DNA of 64,000 nucleotides from Lysobacterales bacterium (GTDB lineage: Bacteria > Pseudomonadota > Gammaproteobacteria > Xanthomonadales > SZUA-5), in the NCBI GenBank assembly GCA_019187485.1, contig JABAQR010000017.1:1-64000 (forward strand), written 5' to 3'. Positions 49,169 to 56,966 of this stretch are shown in pieces (the first letter of the stretch is position 1; every line of letters starts with the position of its first letter). The notes under the pieces are model-generated. The model was given only the letters and a program-made list of their open reading frames with translations, was not told the origin of the DNA and ran no database searches. Both the position numbers and the translations under genes were made by a program.

Positions 49169-49674
49169 GACAGGAAAAAGGGAAAGGGAAAAGGCCAAAG
49201 GGAAGAGCGCGAGCGCGCTGCCTCCATTTTCCTTTTTCCTTTTTCCTTTTTCCACGCGCAGCGCGGCGCCAGCCGCGCCAGCGTGGCTTCACCCTCATCG
49301 AGGTCCTGGTCGCCTTCGTGGTCTTCGTCGCGATCTTCGGCGCGGTGCTGCAAGCGTTGGGGATGGCGCTGCGCAACACCCGGCGCTCGGCCGAGGTCAG
49401 CGAGGCGGCGCTGTGGGCGCAGTCGCGGCTGGACGCGCTCGGCACGGTCGAAGAGCTGGAGGAGGGGACCGAGAGTGGCGAGTTCAACCGCCGCTACCGC
49501 TGGGAACTGGACGTGCGCAAGCAGGAGATCGCGCGCGCGGATGGCATTTCCGCAGACAACTTTCCGGTCGATCTCTACCGCGTCGAACTGGTGGTCTCCT
49601 GGGGCGAGCGCGGTCGTGAAAACCGTCAGAGCTTCGTTACGATGCGTTCGAAGCTGAAGGAAGGGCAATTCTGA
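49165..49674 (+). CDS. gspI: minor pseudopilin GspI (XpsI)
   Basis: 169 residues from a GTG that overlaps the gspH stop (GTGA). The cleavage site is QRG|FTLIEVLVAFVVFVAIF after a leader of about 41 residues, most of it encoded by a GGAAAAA-type inverted repeat (KGKGKRPKG.. and ..HFPFSFFLFP). The mature part has GspI features: MALRNTRRSAEVSEAALWAQ. GspI nucleates the pseudopilus tip with GspJ and GspK. Confidence 0.9.
   Translation: MRQEKGKGKRPKGRARARCLHFPFSFFLFPRAARRQPRQRGFTLIEVLVAFVVFVAIFGAVLQALGMALRNTRRSAEVSEAALWAQSRLDALGTVEELEEGTESGEFNRRYRWELDVRKQEIARADGISADNFPVDLYRVELVVSWGERGRENRQSFVTMRSKLKEGQF
49172..49278 (+). repeat. composite inverted repeat, GGAAAAA type, inside gspI leader
   Basis: Left arm 49172-49205 (GGAAAAAGGGAAAGGGAAAA..), right arm about 49221-49253 (CCTCCATTTTCCTTTTTCCT..), followed by hairpin GCGCGGC-GCCA-GCCGCGC (49261-49278). 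The hairpin is the same 7-bp stem as in the atp-operon elements with a different loop. Confidence 0.8.
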
Positions 49675-50435
49675 TGGGGCGGGAAAAAGGAAAAGGGAAA
49701 AGGGAAAACGGGAAAGCCGCGCCTCCGCTCTCCCCTTTTCCCTTTTCCCTTTTCCTTTTTCCCGCTGGCGGCGTCCGCCGCCGGCAAGCGGGCTTCACGC
49801 TGATCGAACTGCTGGTCGCGATGACCCTGGTGGCGATGCTGATGGTGCTGGTCTACGAGGGGCTGCGCAGCGGCCAGAAAGCGGCCGACAGCGGCCAGGA
49901 CTTCATCGACCGCAGCAACCGCCTGCGCATCACGCACGAGTTCGTGCGCCAGCAGTTGTCGCGCCTGATGCCGCTGGCCTACAAGCAGGACCAGAGCAAC
50001 GGCAAGCTTTACGTGTTCGAGGGCGATTCCGAGAAGGTGCGCTTCGTCGCGCCGATGCCGGGTTACCTCGGCTATGGCGGCACCTATGTGCAGGAACTGG
50101 AACTGATCCGCGATGGCCGCTGGCGCTCGCTGGTGTTTCGGCACTGGCTGCACAACGGCTTCGACGAGAAGGAGATCGATGACGACGAGCCGCCGATCTT
50201 GCTGCTGGCCGGCATCAAGGACGGCGGCTTCCGCTTCCGTGGACTGAACCCCGAAGGCAAGGTCGGCGACTGGGACAAAGACTGGAAGGACGCGCAACTG
50301 ACCCCGATCGAGATCAAGCTCGAACTCCAGATGAGCCCCGACAGTCGCATCGACTGGCCACTGCTGGAAGTGGTGATGATGGTGGACGGTGGCGCGACGC
50401 GTGGCTTCAACGCCGGCTCCCTGCCGTCGGGATGA
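49674..50435 (+). CDS. gspJ: minor pseudopilin GspJ (XpsJ)
   Basis: 253 residues; the ATG overlaps the gspI stop (TGATG). Cleavage site RQAG|FTLIELLVAMTLVAML after a leader of about 40 residues (MGREKGKGKRENGK.., ..SPFPFSLFLFPAGG) that is almost wholly encoded by an inverted repeat. The mature protein has the GspJ length and features such as ITHEFVRQQLSRLMPL and GGFRFRGLN. Overlaps gspK by 4 bases. Confidence 0.92.
   Translation: MGREKGKGKRENGKAAPPLSPFPFSLFLFPAGGVRRRQAGFTLIELLVAMTLVAMLMVLVYEGLRSGQKAADSGQDFIDRSNRLRITHEFVRQQLSRLMPLAYKQDQSNGKLYVFEGDSEKVRFVAPMPGYLGYGGTYVQELELIRDGRWRSLVFRHWLHNGFDEKEIDDDEPPILLLAGIKDGGFRFRGLNPEGKVGDWDKDWKDAQLTPIEIKLELQMSPDSRIDWPLLEVVMMVDGGATRGFNAGSLPSG
49680..49782 (+). 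repeat. composite inverted repeat, GGGAAAA type, inside gspJ leader
   Basis: Left arm 49680-49714 (GGGAAAAAGGAAAAGGGAAA..), right arm 49728-49763 (CTCTCCCCTTTTCCCTTTTC..), spacer only about 13 bases, followed by hairpin GGCGGC-GTCC-GCCGCC (49767-49782). A long near-perfect stem would form in the mRNA starting two codons after the ATG. Confidence 0.8.
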
Positions 50436-51388
50436 GTAGCGTGCACCGCACATCGTCGACTCCACGCACGGTCCAGGCGCGTCACAGGCGCTCGCGCCAG
50501 CGTGGCGTCGCGCTGGTGCTGGTGCTGTGGGTGTCGGTGCTGATCACCGTGCTGCTGGCCAGCTTCAGCCTGAGCGCGCGGGTCGAGGCGCTGCAAGGCC
50601 GCAACCTGCTGGATTCGACGCGTGCCCGCTACGCCGCCGAGGCCGGTCTGCACCGCGCTGCCTATGAGTTGCGCGGCAACAACCCGGACACCCGCTGGGT
50701 GGCCGACGGTCGCGTCTATCCCTTCGAGTTCGAAGGCGCCGAGATCGAGGTGCAGTTGTACGACGAGACCGGCAAGGTCGACCTGAACGTGACGGACCCG
50801 CTGCTGCTGGCGGCGCTGTTCGAAATCGTTGGCAAGCTCCAGAAGCCGGCCGCCGAAGCGCTCGCGGCGGCGGTGGTCGACTGGCGCGATCCGGACGACC
50901 TGCTGACGCTCAACGGTGCCGAAGCCGATCAGTACAAGTCCGAGGGGCGCAAGTACAAGCCGCGCAACGCGCCCTTCGAGACCGTTTCCGAACTGCAACA
51001 GGTGCTCGGCATGAGTTTCGAGCTGTACCGGGAACTCGAACCGCTGCTGACCATCTATTCCGGGCGCGCGCAGCCAAACCCGGCCTTCGCCGCCCCCGAG
51101 GTCCTGCAGATCCTGCCCGGCATGAATCCAGACCTGGTCCAGTTGTTCGTTCGGCAGCGCGAAGCGATCGCTCCCGGTCCGGCGGGCGCGGCCGGTGCCG
51201 GGCTCGCGTTGCCGGACGGTACGCCCGTGGTGGCGCAGGGTGGAGGGCTTACGTACACTATCCGGTCCCGTGCGCAACTGCCGGGCGGGGCCAAGACGAG
51301 CCTGGAAGCCACCATCCGCCTCGGCGCGAGCATGGTGGCGCGCCGGCCCTTCCGCATCGTCCGCTGGCGCGACGGCGAATCTCGCTGA
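50432..51388 (+). CDS. gspK: minor pseudopilin GspK (XpsK)
   Basis: 318 residues. The leader (basic, about 25 residues) ends at RQRG|VALVLVLWVSVLITVLL; GspK typically lacks the Glu5 of other pilins, as here. The large globular domain has LYDETGKVDLNVTDP, VVDWRDPDDL and the helix-hairpin-like FETVSELQQVLGM. GspK caps the pseudopilus tip. No simple-repeat element lies at this junction. Confidence 0.94.
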   Translation: MSSVHRTSSTPRTVQARHRRSRQRGVALVLVLWVSVLITVLLASFSLSARVEALQGRNLLDSTRARYAAEAGLHRAAYELRGNNPDTRWVADGRVYPFEFEGAEIEVQLYDETGKVDLNVTDPLLLAALFEIVGKLQKPAAEALAAAVVDWRDPDDLLTLNGAEADQYKSEGRKYKPRNAPFETVSELQQVLGMSFELYRELEPLLTIYSGRAQPNPAFAAPEVLQILPGMNPDLVQLFVRQREAIAPGPAGAAGAGLALPDGTPVVAQGGGLTYTIRSRAQLPGGAKTSLEATIRLGASMVARRPFRIVRWRDGESR

Positions 51389-51528
51389 CGTGCCGCCGTG
51401 CGTCGGCCTGCGAGTCGCCGCTGCGGCATCAGGATGTTTGCGGGCTCCTTCGCGACTCTCCCGGGAAACCGGGATGGGAGCAGAAACCAACCCGAACGAT
51501 TTTCCCGACGACCCGGCGCAGCGACCCG

Positions 51529-52656
51529 ATGCTCGATCTGATCCAGAAACCGCTCAGGCGCCTGAGACAACGCTACGAAAAGAGCGGCCTCGCCCAATTC
51601 CTGAGCTGGTGGCGCAGCGAGCTGCTCGCCGCGCTGCCGCCGGCTTGGCGCGAATGGTTGGCACCCGAGCGCGCGGTCGTCACTTTCACGCCGGGCACCG
51701 ACGGCTGGCGCTTGCGGCGTGTGCGCGCCGGCAAGATCGAGGCGGATCTGGAGGCGATCGCCGAGCGCGATGCGCTGACCCAGGCCAGCGAACGACTGCG
51801 CCCCGAGCACGAGGATCCGCGTCAGGTGCTGCTGCTGCCGACCGAATGCACGCTGCGTCGGCGCCTGACTCTGCCGCTCGCCGCCGAGGAGCATCTGGCC
51901 TCGGTACTCGCCTTCGAAATGGATCGGCAGACGCCCTTCCGCGCCGACCAGGTCTACTTCGACCACCGCATCGCGCGGCGCGACGCGGCGGCACGGAGCA
52001 TGCTCGTGGAATTGCTGGCGGTGCCGCGCACGGTGCTCGACCAATTGCTGCAAGGCCTGGGCAACCTGCCGCTGGATGCCGCCGACGTCGCCGTCGCCGG
52101 TGTGCCGGCCGGGTTCAACCTGCTGCCCGGCGAGCGGCGCGCGCGGCGCGTCGACAAGCGCCTGCGCCTGAACCTGATCCTGGCGGTGTCCGCGGTGGCG
52201 CTGCTGTGGCTGGTGATGCTGCAATCGCTGGCGCTGCGCGAACAGGCGATCGAGCGCCTGGACGAGGAACTGGCCGCTTCGCGCACCGCCGCGATGCAGA
52301 GCGCCGAGTTGAAGCGCCAGTTGCGCGATGCCATCGAGGGCGCGAACTTCCTCGCGCGCAAGAAGGCCGAACAGGCGGTGACCGTGGACGTGCTTTCCGA
52401 GATCACCCATCTGGTGCCCGACGACACCTGGCTGGAGCGGCTGTCCTTCGTGCAGAACCAGGTGCAGTTGCAGGGCCAGTCGGCGCGTGCCGACAAGCTG
52501 ATCGGCATCCTGACCAAGTCGCGTTGCCTTGCCAACCCGCAGTTTCAGGGGATCATCACCCCCGATGGCGCCACCGGCAAGGAGCGCTTCACCCTCGTCG
52601 CCGACCTCAAGACCGGAGTCTGTCATGGCACTGACGCTGTTGCCGGCTCCCGGTAA
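51529..52656 (+). CDS. gspL: type II secretion protein GspL (XpsL)
   Basis: 375 residues. Cytoplasmic actin-like domain (residues about 45-195, with LLLPTECTLRRRLTLPLAAEE and FEMDRQTPF), one membrane helix (about 212-232) and a periplasmic PilN-like ferredoxin-fold domain (LVPDDTWLERLSFVQNQ..). It anchors GspE and pairs with GspM. It starts 140 bases after gspK, the largest gap of the operon; nothing recognisable lies in it. Its end overlaps gspM by 32 bases. Confidence 0.92.
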   Translation: MLDLIQKPLRRLRQRYEKSGLAQFLSWWRSELLAALPPAWREWLAPERAVVTFTPGTDGWRLRRVRAGKIEADLEAIAERDALTQASERLRPEHEDPRQVLLLPTECTLRRRLTLPLAAEEHLASVLAFEMDRQTPFRADQVYFDHRIARRDAAARSMLVELLAVPRTVLDQLLQGLGNLPLDAADVAVAGVPAGFNLLPGERRARRVDKRLRLNLILAVSAVALLWLVMLQSLALREQAIERLDEELAASRTAAMQSAELKRQLRDAIEGANFLARKKAEQAVTVDVLSEITHLVPDDTWLERLSFVQNQVQLQGQSARADKLIGILTKSRCLANPQFQGIITPDGATGKERFTLVADLKTGVCHGTDAVAGSR

Positions 52657-53233
52657 GGGCAAACCGGTTGCGATCGGCCTGACGCTGTTCGCGCTGGTGA
52701 TCGCCTATCTGTTGCTGTTCCACGGTTTCTTCGCGCAGCACATCGATTACGCCACGCAGATCGCCGAACTCAAGGACAACGAGCTGCGCTTCCGCCAGGA
52801 AGCAAAACTGCGCGGCGAGATCGAGCAGCGGCTGGCCGAGGTGCGCCAGTTCCAGGCCGGCGCCAACTACTTCCTGCCGGAGGAGAGTTTCGACCTCGCT
52901 GCCGCCAATCTGAATAGCCAGATCAAGCAGACCATCGCCGACAAGGGTCGCGATCCGCAGCGCTGCCAGTTGATCAGCAGCCAGAACGAGCGTCCCACCG
53001 CGCCCGAACCTTACCAGCGCGTAGTCGTCAAGGTGCGCATGCGCTGTGACCTCGACGATCTTGCCGAGATCCTCTACGAACTCGAGAACGCAACCCCCTT
53101 CCTGTTCGTCATCGAACTCAACCTGTACATGCAGCAGATGTTCCAGGGCGGCATGCCGCAGCCGAATCTCGGCGACATGGACGCGCGTTTCGATGTGTAC
53201 GGATACATCCGTCAGCCCGGAGGCAAGGGATGA
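52625..53233 (+). CDS. gspM: type II secretion protein GspM (XpsM)
   Basis: 202 residues with one N-terminal membrane helix (VAIGLTLFALVIAYLLLF), a coiled coil (AELKDNELRFRQEAKLRGEI) and a small periplasmic ferredoxin-like domain (VVVKVRMRCDLDDLAEILYE). Partner of GspL. The ATG lies inside the 3' end of gspL; longer upstream frames have no support. Two Cys (QRCQL, MRCDL) may form a disulfide. Confidence 0.9.
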   Translation: MALTLLPAPGKGKPVAIGLTLFALVIAYLLLFHGFFAQHIDYATQIAELKDNELRFRQEAKLRGEIEQRLAEVRQFQAGANYFLPEESFDLAAANLNSQIKQTIADKGRDPQRCQLISSQNERPTAPEPYQRVVVKVRMRCDLDDLAEILYELENATPFLFVIELNLYMQQMFQGGMPQPNLGDMDARFDVYGYIRQPGGKG

Positions 53234-53952
53234 CGCGCCGCGATCCCGGCCAATGGGCCACCCTGATCCTCGGCGGGCTGTGCGGGTTGCTGGCGCTGCT
53301 GGCCTTGCTGCAGACGCTCGGCATCGGTTCCGGCTACCGTCTGCTTCAGGACGAGCCGGCCGCGCTCGACGAAGATCTGAAGCGACCGATGCAGCAGATC
53401 GAGTTCAAGCTGCCCGAATTCGCGAGCTACGCCGAGGTGGCGGCACGGCCACTGTTCACCTCCGATCGCAAGCCGCGGCCGATCGACGACAAGGCCACCG
53501 CCGCACCGGCCGGAGATGCGCCGCCGCCGGTGCCGCTGAACGCCACGCTGCTGGCGGTACTCATTGATCCGGCGTTGCAGATGGCGGTGCTGCGCGACAA
53601 CGCCAGCAGCGCGGTGATCCGCGTGCGTCGCGGCATGCCACTGCCCGGCGAACTCGCCGGCTGGACGCTGCAGGAACTCGAGCCGCGCAAGGCACTCTTC
53701 GATGGTGGGCCGCAGCAGGGTACCGCCGAGCTCAAACTCGACATGTCGAAGTCGCCCACCGCGTCCGCGCCGCCGCCGGTGCCGCCGCCGGGCGTTCCGC
53801 CGCAACCGCCCGGGACGCCCGCAGTGCCCACCGCAGCCTCGCTGCCGACCGACGAGGCGGCGCGCCAGGCCGAGGTGCAGAGGATCATCGAACAGCGCCG
53901 CGCCCAGATGCGCGCGGAGGCCGAGAAGATGCAGCAGCAAGGGAAGCAGTGA
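53230..53952 (+). CDS. gspN: type II secretion protein N, GspC-like (XpsN)
   Basis: 240 residues: one N-terminal membrane helix (ATLILGGLCGLLALLALLQT), then an HR domain typical of GspC (ARPLFTSDRKP.., LLAVLIDPALQMAVL, VRRGMPLPGELAGWTLQELE), a Pro-rich linker and a C-terminal coiled coil (QAEVQRIIEQRRAQM). It bridges the inner-membrane platform and the secretin GspD; in Xanthomonas this role is taken by XpsN, in the same position before xpsD. Overlaps gspM by 4 bases. Confidence 0.85.
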   Translation: MTRRDPGQWATLILGGLCGLLALLALLQTLGIGSGYRLLQDEPAALDEDLKRPMQQIEFKLPEFASYAEVAARPLFTSDRKPRPIDDKATAAPAGDAPPPVPLNATLLAVLIDPALQMAVLRDNASSAVIRVRRGMPLPGELAGWTLQELEPRKALFDGGPQQGTAELKLDMSKSPTASAPPPVPPPGVPPQPPGTPAVPTAASLPTDEAARQAEVQRIIEQRRAQMRAEAEKMQQQGKQ

Positions 53953-53962
53953 GGAGAACAGG

Positions 53963-56311
53963 GTGACGAATGGATTCCGACCGGGCGCATTCGCGCTCAC
54001 CTGCCTGATCCTCGTCGGCTGCGCCGGCGGGCCGTTCGCGCGCCCGGATGCCGGACCGGAGACCGCCGACAGCGCCCAGCGCGAACGCGTCGCCGAAGTG
54101 GCGCGCGCGATGAGTGAGGAGGAGGACGCCGCGCCGACCGCGCGCACCGCGACCGCCGGGAAACCAGCGGAAGCGGCGGCCGAGACCAAGGAAGGCGATG
54201 TGCGCCAGCCCGGCAATGGTCGGTTGATCGACCTCGAGGCCGCGCGCGTTCCCGCCCACCGCCCACCCGAGAAGGGCAAGGCCAGCTTGAACTTCGCCGA
54301 CCTGCCGATCGCCGACGTGGTCAAGATGATCCTCGGCGACCTGCTCGGCGAGAACTACATCATCGCCGCCGGCGTCTCCGGCACCGTGACCTTCTCGACC
54401 GCGCGTCCGGTGACCCCCGAGCAGGCCTTCTCGATCCTCGAGATGCTGCTCTCGTGGAACAACCTCGCGCTGGTGTACGTCGACGGCCAGTACTCGGTGG
54501 TGCCCTCGGCGACCGCGGTGCGTGGCAACCTCGTGCCGCGCGTGGGCCCGGCCGCATCCGCGCGCGGCTACGAGGTGCGCGCGGTGCCGTTGCAGTTCAT
54601 CGCGCCCACCGAGATGGAGAAGCTGCTGCAGCCCTACGCGCGCGAGGGCGCGATTCTCAAGGCCGACAACGCGCGCGCACTGATCATGCTCGGCGGCACC
54701 CGTCGCGAACTCGAGAACTACCTGTCCACCATCGAAGTCTTCGACGTCGACTGGATCAAGGGCATGTCGATCGGCCTGTACACGCTGGAGCAGGTCGAAG
54801 CCAAGGTGCTCGGACCGGAACTCGATCAGATCTTCGGCGAACAGTCGCAGTCGCCGCTGGCGGGCATGTTCCGCTTCGTGCCGATCGAGCGCCTCAACGC
54901 GATCCTCGTGATCACCCCGCAACAGCGCTATCTGGACGAAGCCGAGCGTTGGATCGCGCGCCTGGACAAGGGCGGCAACCAGCCCGGCGTGCGCCTGTAC
55001 GTCTACGACGTCAAGAACGTCAAGGCCACCGATCTCGCCGATCGCCTGAACGACATCTTCGGCGGCACCGGCGGCGACGCCAGTCGCGCGGCGACCGCTT
55101 CCGCCGCCGGTGGTGTCGCGCCCGGTCTGCAGCCGATCGAGATGTCGTCCTCCACTGGCAGCGCCCTGAACCTGCGTTCTCCGACGGGCGAGAAGGCGGG
55201 CAACGACAGTCGCAGCGCCCCCGGCACTCCGCCGGGGGGGGGCTCGCAGCCGCCGGGAGGCCTGCCACCGGGTGGCATCGCGCCGGGAGCAACCGCTGCC
55301 GATGGCGGCCTCGCGATCGTCGAGGGCGAGGAGATCCGCATCACCGCGGTGGAAGAGAACAACCAGTTGATCATCCGCTCCACGCCGGGGCAATACGAAG
55401 CGATCCGCGGCGCGATTCGCAAGCTCGATTCGGTGCCGCTGCAGGTGCACATCGAGGCGCGCCTGCTCGACGTCAGCCTCACCAATGGCCTTCAGTTCGG
55501 CGTGCAATGGTATTTCGAGGATGCGTTGAGCCGCCTGGCGCCACCCGATGTAGACGATGGCGACGACGACAGCGGTGCGCTCAAGGGCGCGATCCGCGGC
55601 GACACCTTTGGCGAGATCACCCGTGCCGGCACCAACTGGATCTTCGCCGGGCGGCGCGCGGGCGCGCTGGTCAGCATGTTGCAGAACGAGGGCGACGTGA
55701 AGGTGCTGTCGGCGCCCTCGGTACTGGTGCTCAACAACACTGAGGCTTCGATCAACGTGGGTCAGCAGATCCCGGTGGTCAGCAGCTCTTTCGTCAACCC
55801 GATCACCCAGCCGGGCGCGGGTTCGCTCGGCCAGAACCAGTTTCAGTTCCGCGATACCGGCATCATCTTGAACGTCAAACCGCGGGTGAATCCGGGTGGG
55901 CTGGTGTTCCTCGAGGTGCAGGCTGAACAGAGCACGCCTGGCCCTGCCGACACCGCATCCGAGTTCGGCGGCAATGTGCCGGTGGACCGCAAGAGTATCG
56001 AGACCGAGGTGGCGGTGCAGAGCGGCGACACCGTGTTGCTCGGAGGCCTCATTCAGCAAAACGACAGCGAAGCCCAGTCCGGCATGCCCGGGTTGATGAA
56101 GATCCCGGTGCTCGGCAAGCTCTTCGGCCGCACCCAGAAGGACAACTCGCGCAAGGAACTGCTGGTGCTGATCACGCCGACCGTGATCCGCGGCGGCGCC
56201 GAGGACGCACGCGAGCTCACCGAGGAATACAAGAAGCGCTTCCAGGGCCTGTCGCCGCTGATCCGCGACATGGAAGCTGCCGAGAGCGCGCGCCGCGCGC
56301 TGCAGAACTGA
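53963..56311 (+). CDS. gspD: type II secretion secretin GspD (XpsD)
   Basis: 782 residues from a GTG preceded by GAGGAG (53951). Lipoprotein-like signal with lipobox LVGC (TCLILVGCAGG). N0-N3 domains (LNFADLPIADVVKMILGDL; VRAVPLQFIAPTEMEKLL; VYDVKNVKATDLADRL) and a C-terminal secretin channel (VLSAPSVLVLNNTEASINVGQQIPVVSS; GGLIQQNDSEAQSGMPGLM). An inserted Gly/Pro/Ser-rich linker (about 415-440) is encoded partly by a run of nine G (55234-55242). It forms the outer-membrane pore. Confidence 0.96.
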   Translation: MTNGFRPGAFALTCLILVGCAGGPFARPDAGPETADSAQRERVAEVARAMSEEEDAAPTARTATAGKPAEAAAETKEGDVRQPGNGRLIDLEAARVPAHRPPEKGKASLNFADLPIADVVKMILGDLLGENYIIAAGVSGTVTFSTARPVTPEQAFSILEMLLSWNNLALVYVDGQYSVVPSATAVRGNLVPRVGPAASARGYEVRAVPLQFIAPTEMEKLLQPYAREGAILKADNARALIMLGGTRRELENYLSTIEVFDVDWIKGMSIGLYTLEQVEAKVLGPELDQIFGEQSQSPLAGMFRFVPIERLNAILVITPQQRYLDEAERWIARLDKGGNQPGVRLYVYDVKNVKATDLADRLNDIFGGTGGDASRAATASAAGGVAPGLQPIEMSSSTGSALNLRSPTGEKAGNDSRSAPGTPPGGGSQPPGGLPPGGIAPGATAADGGLAIVEGEEIRITAVEENNQLIIRSTPGQYEAIRGAIRKLDSVPLQVHIEARLLDVSLTNGLQFGVQWYFEDALSRLAPPDVDDGDDDSGALKGAIRGDTFGEITRAGTNWIFAGRRAGALVSMLQNEGDVKVLSAPSVLVLNNTEASINVGQQIPVVSSSFVNPITQPGAGSLGQNQFQFRDTGIILNVKPRVNPGGLVFLEVQAEQSTPGPADTASEFGGNVPVDRKSIETEVAVQSGDTVLLGGLIQQNDSEAQSGMPGLMKIPVLGKLFGRTQKDNSRKELLVLITPTVIRGGAEDARELTEEYKKRFQGLSPLIRDMEAAESARRALQN

Positions 56312-56356
56312 GCCGCGCGGCCAGACACCTTGAAGTCATCCAGGAAGGAGACACCG

Positions 56357-56830
56357 ATGAACCCGAACCCGTCCAAGCTACGCACCCGCGCCCGCCAGTG
56401 GGGGCTGCTTGCGGCCTGCGCGCTCGCGCTGGCCGCCTGCGGCAGCCGCACCACCCGCCCGGACGTTGCACCCACGTCGCCCAGGCTGGCCCCCGAGGAG
56501 GCGGTCAAGCAGCGCGCCCTGAAGCGCTGGGACCTGCTGATCGAGCGCAAGTTCGATGAGGCCTACGCGCTGCTCTCGCCGGGCTACCGCGAAGTGCATC
56601 CGCAGGACGCCTACACCAAGAGCATGAAGGACCGTCCGGTGCAGTGGACGCGCGTGCTCTTCCAGGGCGTCGAGTGCGAATCCGACCGTTGCACCGTCGA
56701 GATCCAGGTCAACGCGCAGTTCCAGATGCCGGTGATGCGCGTCGGTACTGTGGATGCATTGAATGTCGTCACCGAATCGTGGATCCTCAGCGACGGCGAA
56801 TGGTATCTGGTGCCCAGCACTGATCGTTGA
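56357..56830 (+). CDS. small outer-membrane lipoprotein, NTF2-like tail, function unknown
   Basis: 157 residues. Signal with lipobox LAAC (LLAACALALAACGS), Ser/Thr/Pro linker, then a domain of about 100 residues: RALKRWDLLIERKFDEAYAL suggests an NTF2/SnoaL-like cone, followed by beta strands (CTVEIQVNAQF, NVVTESWILSDGEWYLV). AAGGAG lies 6-11 bases before the ATG. It follows gspD by 45 bases and may be the last gene of the operon, but is not a known T2SS component; it might be a pilotin or a substrate. Confidence 0.65.
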   Translation: MNPNPSKLRTRARQWGLLAACALALAACGSRTTRPDVAPTSPRLAPEEAVKQRALKRWDLLIERKFDEAYALLSPGYREVHPQDAYTKSMKDRPVQWTRVLFQGVECESDRCTVEIQVNAQFQMPVMRVGTVDALNVVTESWILSDGEWYLVPSTDR

Positions 56831-56837
56831 CCGGCTG

Positions 56838-56866
56838 TTGCGCGCCGGTTTGAGTTGTCTTAGCAT
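56838..56866 (+). promoter_or_regulatory. candidate promoter of the exported-protein gene
   Basis: -35-like TTGCGC (56838-56843) and -10-like TAGCAT (56861-56866) are 17 bases apart. The 15-mer TTGAGTTGTCTTAGC (56850-56864) overlapping the -10 recurs with one change at 29807-29821 upstream of the borosin-like cassette. Confidence 0.4.
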
Positions 56867-56966
56867 CCGTAGCGCTCTTGTCTAACCTTGCCGCAAAGAG
56901 GGGAATCCCCGAATCGGAGTGAGGTTGGCAGTAGGCGAAGCCCTGTAGTTGACTAGGAGTGTTGTA

